This document shows positions 1-7,445 of a stretch of 10,896 bases of DNA, one piece after another. The translations under genes were made by a program, and so were the position numbers. Origin of the DNA: Chthoniobacterales bacterium. Lineage in GTDB: Bacteria; Verrucomicrobiota; Verrucomicrobiia; Chthoniobacterales; UBA10450. Every line of letters begins with the position of its first letter. The stretch's first letter is position 1. The DNA is taken from positions 1 through 10,896 of the forward strand of contig JACDBM010000294.1 in assembly GCA_013694945.1 (NCBI GenBank). Reading direction: 5' to 3'. The notes below the pieces were generated by a model. That model saw only the letters and a list, made by a program, of their open reading frames with translations, had not been told where the DNA came from and searched no databases.

Positions 1-1946
1 GCACCAGCGCCAGACGCAATCAACATCGCTGAGAGCACGAGCGCGGCCGCAAGCAGCGGATGAGCGATTAGCTGCGAAACGCGATAAATGGCTCCGATTT
101 GCACAAACATGTAGGCGACGCCGAGAAGAAAAAAGAGCAGAACCGATCGCGGGGCTGGCCGTGCTCGCGTCAAGAGACACGGCACGATCAGCAGGAACAC
201 GCCCAGGAGCGTCACGACAACAAGAGCGGCGACGTGCAGGATGTAACCCCATTCTACGAACGGCAGCCAGCTCAGGCCCATGTTCGAGATCCATTGTGGC
301 ACGGCGCCCCAGCGAAACGACTGATTGAAGAACGGCCGATCATCGCGCGGCGGCTCCAGCGCAAAAGGAGAACGCGCAATGAATTCCTGCCGGTCCGATC
401 CGAGCAACGCGACGAATGCATCGTGATAGGACTCCTCCGGGAGCACATTGATGCGGTTCGTCTCCGCGCTATTGATCCCGTCGAACCAAACAAGATCGAA
501 TGAGTTTTGATCGCAGAATGCCTTCAACGCTTCGATCGCCGCGAACGAGAATGGTTCCGGACTCACGAAGATCGAGAGCGTGGACCAGCTTCGGATTGCG
601 AGCAGGTGCGGCGCGGGGTTTTCGATTCCTCGCCGGCGCAGCGTCTCGATCAGAAGCGCCGCCAACCGTACGCCGCTCTTCGCCGGATTCTCGATCCAGG
701 TGCTGAAAAGAGCGTGGCCGCGCGGTGTTACGCGATCCAGCAAGCGCGCGCAACCTTCCAGCGTGAGCAGGAACGATGGATCGAGCGACGCCGCGCCCGC
801 GGTAGAAGTGCCATGTGTTCCGAGCAGGGAAACGGCGATGACGTCGAATGACGGCTTTTCCTCCTCGATGTATTGACGTGCGTCCGCGCGGATCAGTGCC
901 TGCGCCGCTTCTCCCACCGTGTCCCGCAGAGCAGCCACGCGCGTTGCGCTATCATCCAGCGCCTGAAGCTGCCGGGCGTTGAAGATGCCGGCTCGGAGCT
1001 GATCGGCCGTTCCGCCGTAAAGCTGGAGCATTCTCGGAGAAGGGGAAAGCGCGAACGAGAATGCTTCCGGCGTTTCGCGCAGAAATTCGGAAGCGCTGAA
1101 AACATCCTCCGCTCTGAACGCCAGCGTCATCGCACCTGCGTCCGTAAAAACGAGCCGCGAAGGAGGCAGCGTTCCGGCAAAATTCAGCGAGAGCCCCGGC
1201 AAATAACGCGTGTGCGGCGAATCTACGATCTGCACCACTCCGTCCCAGCCGTAGCGTTCCTCCAGGAGCCTCGCTTCTGGCAGCAGCAACGTTTTCGGCA
1301 AATCCTTGTATTCCGAATATCGAAACGAGGTCAGCGCGACGGCTGCGATTACACAGGCCCCAGCAGCGAACCAACCAATTCGGGCCAGGAGACGACGGGA
1401 GCACAAGATTGAGACTCCAAGAGCGAGAACAGCGACCGCTGCAAGCAGCCGCAGGGGATGGGTAAAGTTCATCGCGTAAAGAAGCGGCAGGGCGGGCAGG
1501 CCCGAACCGAGCATGTTCCAAAAGTAGAGACGGCCCATGGGCAGAACACCCGCCACGAAAGGGATCCCAACCGCGATGCCTGCAGCAAAAAATGGAATGA
1601 AAAACAAGACCGAGCGCGCGGCGAGCAGCCCGTACTCATCCGCCGACCAGGTGAGCAGAAACGGTGTAAACGGAAGTTTCTGGGAGATCAGGAAAGCAAG
1701 CGGAGCAGCAACCCCGAAGAAACCGCTCGCAATGGAAAAGTATGTCTTCGACTCACGCCTGACCGCGTCGCGCCGAAAGAATAAAAACAATCCGGAGCTT
1801 GCGATGCCAAGCATCGCGATTGAGATGACAAGGCCCGCGAAGTGTCCCCAGTACGCCAGAGCCAGCAGGCGCATGAGCAGCAGCTCAAAAGCCAGGAGGG
1901 CCGCGGAGATGAGCAGCAAGCCTGCAGCCCAACGCCCGGAACTCAC
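1..1946 (-). CDS. Spermidine synthase-like multi-pass membrane protein (3' end outside window)
   Basis: An uninterrupted minus-strand frame of 648 codons starts at GTG 1946-1944 and runs off the left edge, so the C-terminus is missing. The start is chosen because GTG overlaps the pcm TGA (GTGA) with a purine-rich GGAAAG just upstream. Residues 7-206 hold about six or seven hydrophobic helices, opening with an AFELLLMRLLALAYWGHFA-type segment typical of membrane-embedded spermidine synthase-like proteins. A soluble domain (about 210-560) follows, with FDVIAVSLL at 367-375, an AGA..L...FLLTLEG stretch at 383-398 and DDRPFFNQ at 535-542. More helices follow (about 566-590, 600-620, 628-648), including the family-like GVAYMFVQIGAIYRV. 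The SAM-binding glycine loop is degenerate: LQLYGGTAD at 307-315 stands where a GxGGG-like loop is expected. Family membership is fairly clear. Polyamine synthesis activity is doubtful and the true substrate unknown. It is probably cotranscribed with pcm. Confidence 0.8.
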   Translation of the reverse strand, partial: MSSGRWAAGLLLISAALLAFELLLMRLLALAYWGHFAGLVISIAMLGIASSGLFLFFRRDAVRRESKTYFSIASGFFGVAAPLAFLISQKLPFTPFLLTWSADEYGLLAARSVLFFIPFFAAGIAVGIPFVAGVLPMGRLYFWNMLGSGLPALPLLYAMNFTHPLRLLAAVAVLALGVSILCSRRLLARIGWFAAGACVIAAVALTSFRYSEYKDLPKTLLLPEARLLEERYGWDGVVQIVDSPHTRYLPGLSLNFAGTLPPSRLVFTDAGAMTLAFRAEDVFSASEFLRETPEAFSFALSPSPRMLQLYGGTADQLRAGIFNARQLQALDDSATRVAALRDTVGEAAQALIRADARQYIEEEKPSFDVIAVSLLGTHGTSTAGAASLDPSFLLTLEGCARLLDRVTPRGHALFSTWIENPAKSGVRLAALLIETLRRRGIENPAPHLLAIRSWSTLSIFVSPEPFSFAAIEALKAFCDQNSFDLVWFDGINSAETNRINVLPEESYHDAFVALLGSDRQEFIARSPFALEPPRDDRPFFNQSFRWGAVPQWISNMGLSWLPFVEWGYILHVAALVVVTLLGVFLLIVPCLLTRARPAPRSVLLFFLLGVAYMFVQIGAIYRVSQLIAHPLLAAALVLSAMLIASGAG

Positions 1947-2764
1947 TTCTTTCCCGCGGCGCGGGGTCCGCCGGTCAACGGGACAAAGTTCACCGGATGG
2001 ACACTGCGCGAGCGCACCTTGCCGGCAGCGTCCTTCTCCACCACCACGAGGCGTTGAATAGCGTGCACCGGCCCAATCGGGATAATCATGCGGCCGCCTG
2101 GCCGGAGTTGTTGCAGAAGTGGCGGCGGAATGTGATCGGCCGCGGCAGTGACGATTATCCCATCAAACGGCGCTTCCTTTTCCAGACCGAAATAGCCGTC
2201 CCCATGCAGGACCCGCTCTCCGCCCAATCCAAAGCGTTGCAACCTCGGAAGCGCCTGCTTCTGCAGCGGCTCGACAATTTCCATCGTGTAAACATTGGGC
2301 GTGAACTTCGTCAGAATCGCGGCCTGATAGCCGCTGCCCGTGCCGACTTCGAGAATCTTGGAGCCGGGGCCGGCATCCAGCAGCTCCGTCATCAGCGCCA
2401 CGATGTACGGCTGACTGATTGTCTGGCCGAAACCGATCGGCAACGGACGGTCGGCATACGCATCGCGTTGCATGGCTGCGGGAACAAACCAGTGCCGCGG
2501 AACGGTTCGCATGGCCTCAAGCACCTTCGGATTGCGAATGCTGAGGTGATCGGCAACATTCCGGTTGCTGGCCATGGGGGCACTACCAGTCGCATCGCCG
2601 GAGAGACTAGGCGGAGGCACACTTACTGACCGTCCACCAGTGGCGCGGCGATTTGCGAGTTGCTCCTGCACCATGATCGCTCGCTCGACCGCGCGTTCTT
2701 CTTCGGCAGCCGCGGCGATATGGCAGGACAAAATCAGACAAGCTGAAACCGTGATCCCTTTCAT
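1943..2764 (-). CDS. pcm: Protein-L-isoaspartate(D-aspartate) O-methyltransferase, exported form
   Basis: 273 residues. PCMT uses SAM to methylate isoaspartyl residues in damaged proteins and so starts their repair. The class I methyltransferase core is complete: NPKVLEAMRTVPRHWFVP (78-95), the catalytic-region signature GFGQTISQP (111-119), motif I ILEVGTGSGYQ (137-147), an acidic motif around MEIVEP (161-166), HGDGYFG (187-193), FDGIIVTAAA (200-209) and LRPGGRMIIPIG (220-231). Compared with the usual length of about 210 residues it has two additions. One is an N-terminal hydrophobic segment ending AAAA/EEE near residue 20, which looks like a signal peptide. The other is a Ser/Pro/Gly-rich linker at about 41-65. 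Export to the periplasm is therefore inferred. ATG 2764 directly abuts an AGAGGAG purine run. The gene ends in a four-base overlap with the membrane protein gene downstream. Confidence 0.95.
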   Translation of the reverse strand: MKGITVSACLILSCHIAAAAEEERAVERAIMVQEQLANRRATGGRSVSVPPPSLSGDATGSAPMASNRNVADHLSIRNPKVLEAMRTVPRHWFVPAAMQRDAYADRPLPIGFGQTISQPYIVALMTELLDAGPGSKILEVGTGSGYQAAILTKFTPNVYTMEIVEPLQKQALPRLQRFGLGGERVLHGDGYFGLEKEAPFDGIIVTAAADHIPPPLLQQLRPGGRMIIPIGPVHAIQRLVVVEKDAAGKVRSRSVHPVNFVPLTGGPRAAGKK

Positions 2765-2820
2765 CTCCTCTTCTCAAGAATACGAAACAGAAGCTGTGCG
2801 TGTTCGTTTCCGAGACGTCG

Positions 2821-2840
2821 AAAACGCTGATCGGTCAGCG
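2821..2840 (-). terminator. Probable intrinsic terminator after the acetyltransferase gene
   Basis: Read on the minus strand, a six-base-pair stem CGCTGA/TCAGCG closes a four-base loop (CCGA) and is followed at once by TTTT (2824-2821). It lies about 75 bases beyond the acetyltransferase stop and about 57 bases before the pcm start, so it would separate the two transcripts. The stem and T run are short, which limits confidence. Confidence 0.45.
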
Positions 2841-2890
2841 GTTACCCTCCGCAGGTTCGTGCCGAAACCCGGAAGGCCGTACTTTCCCAC

Positions 2891-2904
2891 ACGCCCCGGG
2901 GCGT
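2891..2904. repeat. Perfect 14-base palindrome downstream of the acetyltransferase gene
   Basis: ACGCCCC meets GGGGCGT with no spacer, giving a fully self-complementary GC-rich 14-mer ten bases beyond the acetyltransferase stop. It could be a protein-binding site, part of a termination or RNA-stability structure, or chance. No U run follows it on either strand. Confidence 0.3.
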
Positions 2905-2913
2905 AACCGAATG

Positions 2914-3399
2914 CTACAGCGTCAGCTCCGTGCGGCCGGCATCCTTTGGCAGCAGCAGACGCATCGGCATCATGGAAGATTCGTAGAAGCCGTGGCGTTT
3001 GAAGAAATTCTGCGAACGGAGCTCGGGGCGGTCCGTCAGCAAGGTTATGCGGAGGAAGTTCTTCTGCTTCGCGAAGTTGATCGCGTACTGGAGCAACTTC
3101 GAGCCATAGCCTTTCCCCTGGAAGTTGCTATGGATCACGAGGTCTTCCAGCACCATCACGAATCCACCTTCCGCGGTGCTGATCGTGAAGAGCAGGTTAA
3201 TCATGCCCACGATCATGCGGTCGCAGCGGAGAACGAAAACCCGTCCGCGGTTCGGCTGCTCAAAAATCAGCCGCAGCCCGCGAAGTTGCTTCTCCTTGTC
3301 CGGGCAAAAGTCACTTTCGACGCTGAAAAGCTCGCCGAGCAAAATCGACAACTCATCGAGGTCCTCGAAGGTTGCCGGCTCGATCACAACCTCGTTCAT
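2914..3399 (-). CDS. GNAT family N-acetyltransferase
   Basis: 161 residues, the usual size of a single-domain GNAT enzyme, which moves an acetyl group from acetyl-CoA to an amine. The N-terminal strand-helix IEPATFEDLDELSILLGELF (6-25) is followed by the beta4/motif A region VLEDLVIHSNFQGKGYGSKLL (83-103), whose QGKGYG (94-99) is the Q/RxxGxG/A pyrophosphate-binding loop. Motif B is seen in ITLLTDRPELRSQNFFKRHGF (118-138), with the NFFKRHGF helix-turn common in this family. The substrate cannot be read from sequence; small-molecule amines, amino acids or protein N-termini are all possible. It is divergently transcribed from the rpmH side, and a likely terminator separates it from pcm. The start is ATG 3399 with only a weak upstream purine signal. 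Confidence 0.9.
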   Translation of the reverse strand: MNEVVIEPATFEDLDELSILLGELFSVESDFCPDKEKQLRGLRLIFEQPNRGRVFVLRCDRMIVGMINLLFTISTAEGGFVMVLEDLVIHSNFQGKGYGSKLLQYAINFAKQKNFLRITLLTDRPELRSQNFFKRHGFYESSMMPMRLLLPKDAGRTELTL

Positions 3400-3436
3400 G
3401 GGCCAGTGGTTATTTCAGAAAGCTGAAGGAGTAGCA

Positions 3437-3553
3437 ATGCTGATATCGTTACTCGCGCCACTCACCGTGAGCGGCGGCGTTCGGATTGACAAACAGCGAC
3501 AGGCCTTTAATTTTCCGGCTCTTCGATCGCCCGGGCGGCGACTCTGCTTATGA
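3437..3553 (+). CDS. Possible 38-residue leader peptide overlapping the rpmH start
   Basis: ATG 3437 has one of the best Shine-Dalgarno sequences in the window (AAGGAG, 3426-3431, five-base spacer). The frame of 38 codons ends in TGA 3551-3553, which overlaps the rpmH ATG as ATGA, an arrangement typical of translational coupling. The peptide begins MLISLLAPLTVSGGVRID and ends with a basic stretch (RSPGRRLCL). I recognise no family. A promoter-like TTGACA lies inside the frame, so if that promoter is the main one the leader would often not be transcribed. The strong SD and exact overlap argue for it; the length, unknown sequence and internal promoter argue against it. Confidence 0.25.
   Translation: MLISLLAPLTVSGGVRIDKQRQAFNFPALRSPGRRLCL
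3457..3475. promoter_or_regulatory. Operator-like inverted repeat between divergent genes
   Basis: GCC-a-CTCAC-c-GTGAG-c-GGC is an imperfect inverted repeat of 19 bases with eight of nine positions per arm pairing around a single central base. It lies in the region between the acetyltransferase (minus) and rpmH (plus), where a regulator could act on either promoter. Only the symmetry supports this. Confidence 0.2.
3486..3513 (+). promoter_or_regulatory. Candidate sigma70-type promoter for rpmH
   Basis: An exact TTGACA (3486-3491) is followed, after 14 to 16 bases, by an AT-rich TTTAATTTT stretch (3506-3514) that can supply a -10 element (TTTAAT or TAATTT). The spacing is on the short side. 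The predicted transcript would start about 30 bases before the rpmH ATG. The perfect -35 in an otherwise GC-rich region is the main support. Confidence 0.4.
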
Positions 3554-3723
3554 AACGCACCTACCAGGCCTCGAAACGGACAAGGAAACATCAGCACGGT
3601 TTCCGTGCCCGGATGAGCACCAAGGGCGGTCGCGCTACTCTCGCGCGTCGCCGTCAGCGTGGCCGGAAACGGTTGCTCCCAAAGGGCGTCGAAGTTCATT
3701 ACGCCCGGCACACGCAGGCGTGA
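3550..3723 (+). CDS. rpmH: 50S ribosomal protein L34
   Basis: 57 residues starting MKRTYQASKRTRKHQHGFRA and continuing RMSTKGGRATLARRRQRGRK, the highly conserved bacterial L34 signature (MKRT.Q.S...R...HGFRARM.T..GR..L..RR.KGR..L). L34 is a small, very basic protein of the large ribosomal subunit that binds 23S rRNA. The protein is about ten residues longer than the usual 44-47, with a C-terminal extension after RKRLLP (KGVEVHYARHTQA). ATG 3550 is certain from the family N-terminus; the upstream GGGCGGCGA is a weak SD. rnpA, the usual downstream neighbour in many bacteria, is not here: only 63 bases separate rpmH from the end of a convergent gene. Confidence 0.97.
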   Translation: MKRTYQASKRTRKHQHGFRARMSTKGGRATLARRRQRGRKRLLPKGVEVHYARHTQA

Positions 3724-3786
3724 CATTCCATCCTGATTTTAATCTTGCTCCTGAACCTAACCAGCCGCGACGAACAAGAGCAGCCG

Positions 3787-4878
3787 TCACCGCTGCAACT
3801 CCCGCAGCGGTCCCGCGTATCCCGTTAACTCGAGATACCCGCGCCCTGTGATCGCCTTCCCTGAGCGCGTGCCGCTCACGTCGATGGCGCCCTCCCAATA
3901 CACCAGAGGCAGAAACGCCAGCTCCTGGTCCTCCACGACGGCAGCGACCGTGAACTCCAAGTGCTGCTCCGGCAGTTCAACGCGCCAGCCAATCGGGTAT
4001 TTCGCCCCGCTGACAGCGCTCTTCCAGTAGCGCATCGGCGTCATTCGGAAGCTCGTGCTGGGCAAGAACGTGCCCGCTCCGTCAGGTGCGATCATCGTGC
4101 CGCTCGATGTCGGGTCCACCGTGCCGTTCTCGAGCCTCATCTGGTACAACATCAGTTCGCTGCCGTCATCGAAGTGCACCGAGAGCCAATCCCAGCCCGT
4201 CTGCCCGGGCGCGAGCTGATTCGTGGCCCACTCATGATCGAACCAGCTTTCACCGCGGAAAGGCTGCGACCTCTTCCCGATGAAAAATTCGCCCGTCGTC
4301 TCGAGCCGCGTCATCGAGTAGTAGTGCGACGCGTGCCCCGCCCCGCTCGCTTTCGCGCTAACGCCGTCTTGGCCGTGGATCACCGGCGCTTTCGTCGCGC
4401 GGAGATGAAGGTGGATCGTTCCCCAATCCTTCATTGTCGCCTTCAAGTCGAACGCATCGTCGCCGTTTGTCGCCAGCACCCAATCATCGATCCAGGCCAG
4501 CCGTTTACCGTCGTCGAATCCTGCCTCCCCAAACGCGCCGCGGCTTATCTTTTGTTGAAATTGAAAGCGCTGCTTCGAGACGTCCGTGATCGCAAGGTGC
4601 GCAAACTTCAGATCGCCGACAATGAAACGTGATGCGCTCGGGCTTCGCTCATCCGGCGGTCTGATCCCCTGCCGAAAAAACGTCAGCTCATATCCGAAAC
4701 GGTGACCGTCCAGATCAGTCACATTTCCGGTGAAGTACCACCATTCCGTTTTGAACTCTGGATGAATGTGGTGATCGCGCGGGAACTCATATGTCCAGCC
4801 CGGTTCCGCGATCTTCCACTCCGCCGCGAAAACGGCAGTCGCCAACATCACGACAGAAACGAGTGCGTAGTTCTTCAC
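3787..4878 (-). CDS. Exported AttH/CrtC-like lipocalin-fold protein
   Basis: 363 residues from GTG 4878, chosen because it overlaps the permease stop (GTGA) and gives a clean signal peptide (KNYALVSVVMLATAVFA/AEW, cleavage near residue 18). Starting further upstream would run through the permease gene in the wrong frame. The mature protein has the CrtC/AttH hallmarks: FPRDHHIHPEFKTEWWYFTG (32-51), a YELTFFRQGI strand (63-72), SWFDHEWATNQL (211-222), GWDWLSVHFDDGSELMLYQMR (228-248) and the C-terminal YWEGAIDVSG...GRGYLELTGY (327-354). This family is named for carotenoid hydratase CrtC and Agrobacterium AttH, but most members beside FtsX permeases have no known reaction. No carotenoid genes are nearby, so carotenoid hydration is unlikely. 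It is translationally coupled to the permease, suggesting a shared envelope or lipid-related role (inference). Confidence 0.88.
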   Translation of the reverse strand: MKNYALVSVVMLATAVFAAEWKIAEPGWTYEFPRDHHIHPEFKTEWWYFTGNVTDLDGHRFGYELTFFRQGIRPPDERSPSASRFIVGDLKFAHLAITDVSKQRFQFQQKISRGAFGEAGFDDGKRLAWIDDWVLATNGDDAFDLKATMKDWGTIHLHLRATKAPVIHGQDGVSAKASGAGHASHYYSMTRLETTGEFFIGKRSQPFRGESWFDHEWATNQLAPGQTGWDWLSVHFDDGSELMLYQMRLENGTVDPTSSGTMIAPDGAGTFLPSTSFRMTPMRYWKSAVSGAKYPIGWRVELPEQHLEFTVAAVVEDQELAFLPLVYWEGAIDVSGTRSGKAITGRGYLELTGYAGPLRELQR

Positions 4879-7445
4879 TCGTCGCGCAATGCCTCGGCCA
4901 GCATTAAATGTCCGGCCCGCCACGCCGGGAATACGCCAGCCACGATCGCCGCGGCGACAATCCAGAGCGGCGTGAGCGCCAGCGAGCCCCACGGGAAGGC
5001 CATCTGAATCGTCCACCCGAAAAAGGCCCGATTAATCACTCCGGTCAGCACCAAAGACAGACACAAGCCGGAGGCAATGCCCACAACCGCCGCGAGCAGA
5101 CCAATCATGGCCGATTCCCACAGCAGCACTTTCCGTAGTTGCGTTGCGCTGCCGCCGATGGCGCGAAACACACCCAGCTCGCGCGTGCGTTCCGCGATCA
5201 ATGTTGTCAGCGTCAGGCAAATGCCGACGACCGCCACGATCACCGCAATGGTGCGGAGCACATAAGTCACCGCAAAAGTCTGGTCGAAGACCTCGAAAAT
5301 ACGCCTCCGCAGTTCGCGGTTGGACAACATCATGAATTGTCCGGTGCGACTGAACTCCGCGCGGAACTGCCCGGTCAGTTCGGTGGCCTCGCCTCCCGGT
5401 TTGAGGTAAACCGCGAGACTGCTGACGCGGTCGTCCTTCCAGATCGGAAGGAACGTCTTCTGGCTCATATGGACGACGCCTTGATCACGCGTGTAGTCGT
5501 AAAACGTGCCGGCGACGAGAAAGCCGCGCGGGCCGGCTGGCGTGCTTAGCTCAATCGAGTCTCCATCACGGACGCGATGACGCCTCCCGAAACTTTCCGA
5601 AACAATGACGCATGGCTCATGGGCGAATTGCCGCATGATCTCCGTTGCGTTCCCGCGCAGGAACCGAAGGTGCCGCCGGTCCGTGCCGTGGACGACGAGC
5701 ATCGCGATTGTCTTCTTCCCCATCGCGACGTCCACTTCGCGAAACGTGTCCACTGCTGCGACCGACTGATGGTTTTCGAGAAATCGGATCGCCTCTGCCG
5801 GCATAAACGATGAGGGCCCGACCACTTCGTTCGAGGCGGGCGCAACGAAGATATCCGCGACGAGCGTCTGATCGATCCAGGATTCCACTGTGCGCCGGAA
5901 CGAGAAGACCATCACACTCACGCCCACCGCCATCGCGACCGCCGCGGCGAGCGCGGCGATTGTGACGGAATTCCGCACCAGCGAGCGCGCCAGGTTGCCC
6001 GCGGCGACTTTCATTTCCACCGTGCGATTGGGAGAGGCCCTGAGGAGACGACTCGCGGTTCGGCTGAAACGCGATGTTGCAGCCGGGACAATGAAGGAGA
6101 AGCCCGCCAGGACGAAGAAAGCCGCTCCAAATGCAATCCACGGCGGACCCGTCGTTAACGCGGTCACCGAAAGCACGCCCGCGACGATGATGGAGGCGAG
6201 ACCGCTCCAGAACCAACCTGACGAGAGATTCGCGGACTGCTCGATGATCGAGCCGGCGCGTAGCGCGCGCATCGGATCCATCTTCGCCGCCGCGGCGGCC
6301 GGCAGCCACGCGGCGATAATCACAGAGACAAGCCCGACGAGAGCGGCGGAACCCAGCATCCAGGGCGTGACCGCAAGTTCCCTCACACTCAGGAGAACGT
6401 AGAGTGACGAGATCGTCTCGGAGACTGTCCGCACGAGAGCCCGCGCGAGGAGCAGGCCTCCGATCAGTCCCACGACAGCACCCACGAGCCCGAGCGAGCA
6501 AGCCTCGCTCAGGAACAATCCGCGAATCTCAGGGCGCGACACGCCTAACGAACGCAGCACGCCGATCTCGCTGCGCCGCCGGACAACTGAGGCCGAGACG
6601 GTGTTGTAGATCAGGAACATTCCGACGAGCAACGACACCAGGCTCATCGCGGTCAGGTTGAGCTGGAATCCGCCAAGCATGTTCTGCACTTGCTCGCCTC
6701 TTTGTGCTGGGGTGGAAACGTTGGCATCCGGCGGAAGAATTTTGCGCAGGCTCTCGATCGCAGCGTCGCGAGCGCGCGGCTCGGTCAGCTGCACTTGAAT
6801 TGAACTCAGCGCGTCTCTTTTGCTCAGAAGCTCCTGCGCCCAGCCAATGTCCATCGCGGCAAAATGCGGGTCGCTCGCTTCGGGCCCGCTGCTCCGCAGG
6901 ATGAAAGCGACGCGCAACGTGTGCTCCGTTCCGTTTACCTGCGCCCGCAGGACGTCGCCTTCCTTGAGTTGATGAAGCCTGGCGAATTCGTCCGAAACCG
7001 CGATCGTCCCCGGTTCCGCCAGCCAACGTTGGAAGTCGAACTCACCACCTGTTCGCCAGTCCGTCAGCTCGAAGGTGCGGAACGGCAGGTTGCTGAAGAT
7101 ATCGATCCCCAGAAGGTGCAGATATTCTCCGGGAAGATCTGGCAGCGTCACCACTCCACGCACCAGCGGAGTAGCCGCCGCGACGGCGGGATGCTGAGCC
7201 ACGGCAGAGAATGTGGTGTCCGGCAAACCGGCGATCGCGCCCTCAATCTGCAATTCCGCTTTCCCCGCGACGACATCGATCGTGGCTGCAAACGCCCGAT
7301 TCGCGCTCTGATTCGCGATCTGAATCGCGAGATAAACGGCGACCCCCAGCGCCACGCTTAAAATGTTGAGCAACGCGAGCAACCGATGGCGGGCGATGTA
7401 GCGCAGGACATGCCGATGAAAGAGGCGCAGGTATTGCGACGTCAC
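4875..7445 (-). CDS. ABC transporter permease with two FtsX domains
   Basis: 856 residues from GTG 7445. About ten membrane helices are visible: one at 22-44; three in the first FtsX core (about 266-288, 310-338, 358-382); two central helices (about 411-431, 436-456); one at 493-516; three in the second core (about 729-751, 775-804, 819-841). Each FtsX domain carries the coupling motif after its first helix: RRRSEIGVLRSLGVS (289-303) and AERTRELGVFRAIGGS (751-766). Two periplasmic domains (about 45-265 and 520-728) resemble the MacB-like domains of this superfamily. Size and layout match YbbP-type permeases, where LolC- and LolE-like halves are fused. Such permeases usually work with a LolD-like ATPase to move lipids or lipoproteins or to transmit force. 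No ATPase gene is present upstream or downstream here, so it must be encoded elsewhere or be missing. The gene ends in a GTGA overlap with the AttH-like gene. Confidence 0.93.
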   Translation of the reverse strand: MTSQYLRLFHRHVLRYIARHRLLALLNILSVALGVAVYLAIQIANQSANRAFAATIDVVAGKAELQIEGAIAGLPDTTFSAVAQHPAVAAATPLVRGVVTLPDLPGEYLHLLGIDIFSNLPFRTFELTDWRTGGEFDFQRWLAEPGTIAVSDEFARLHQLKEGDVLRAQVNGTEHTLRVAFILRSSGPEASDPHFAAMDIGWAQELLSKRDALSSIQVQLTEPRARDAAIESLRKILPPDANVSTPAQRGEQVQNMLGGFQLNLTAMSLVSLLVGMFLIYNTVSASVVRRRSEIGVLRSLGVSRPEIRGLFLSEACSLGLVGAVVGLIGGLLLARALVRTVSETISSLYVLLSVRELAVTPWMLGSAALVGLVSVIIAAWLPAAAAAKMDPMRALRAGSIIEQSANLSSGWFWSGLASIIVAGVLSVTALTTGPPWIAFGAAFFVLAGFSFIVPAATSRFSRTASRLLRASPNRTVEMKVAAGNLARSLVRNSVTIAALAAAVAMAVGVSVMVFSFRRTVESWIDQTLVADIFVAPASNEVVGPSSFMPAEAIRFLENHQSVAAVDTFREVDVAMGKKTIAMLVVHGTDRRHLRFLRGNATEIMRQFAHEPCVIVSESFGRRHRVRDGDSIELSTPAGPRGFLVAGTFYDYTRDQGVVHMSQKTFLPIWKDDRVSSLAVYLKPGGEATELTGQFRAEFSRTGQFMMLSNRELRRRIFEVFDQTFAVTYVLRTIAVIVAVVGICLTLTTLIAERTRELGVFRAIGGSATQLRKVLLWESAMIGLLAAVVGIASGLCLSLVLTGVINRAFFGWTIQMAFPWGSLALTPLWIVAAAIVAGVFPAWRAGHLMLAEALRDE

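Noticed and set aside
3415..3726. Minus-strand frame of 103 codons across the rpmH region
   Set aside because: It is antisense to rpmH, which is certain, and its translation shows no family features.
3789..3811. Eight-base-pair hairpin ACCGCTGC/GCAGCGGT with a seven-base loop, considered as the rpmH terminator
   Set aside because: It lies inside the 3' end of the AttH-like coding sequence and has no T run on either side. It could contribute to termination, but the evidence is too weak.
3961..4632. Long plus-strand frame of 223 codons opposite the AttH-like gene
   Set aside because: It is Arg/Pro-rich with no recognisable motif and lies entirely antisense to a gene with clear family signatures. 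It is a shadow of GC-rich codon structure, as are the frames at 1997-2629, 2800-3426 and 5617-6501.
3787..5016. Longer version of the AttH-like gene starting at 5016
   Set aside because: The first 46 codons would overlap the permease coding sequence and look like shadow translation. The GTG at 4878 gives a signal peptide and a GTGA junction.
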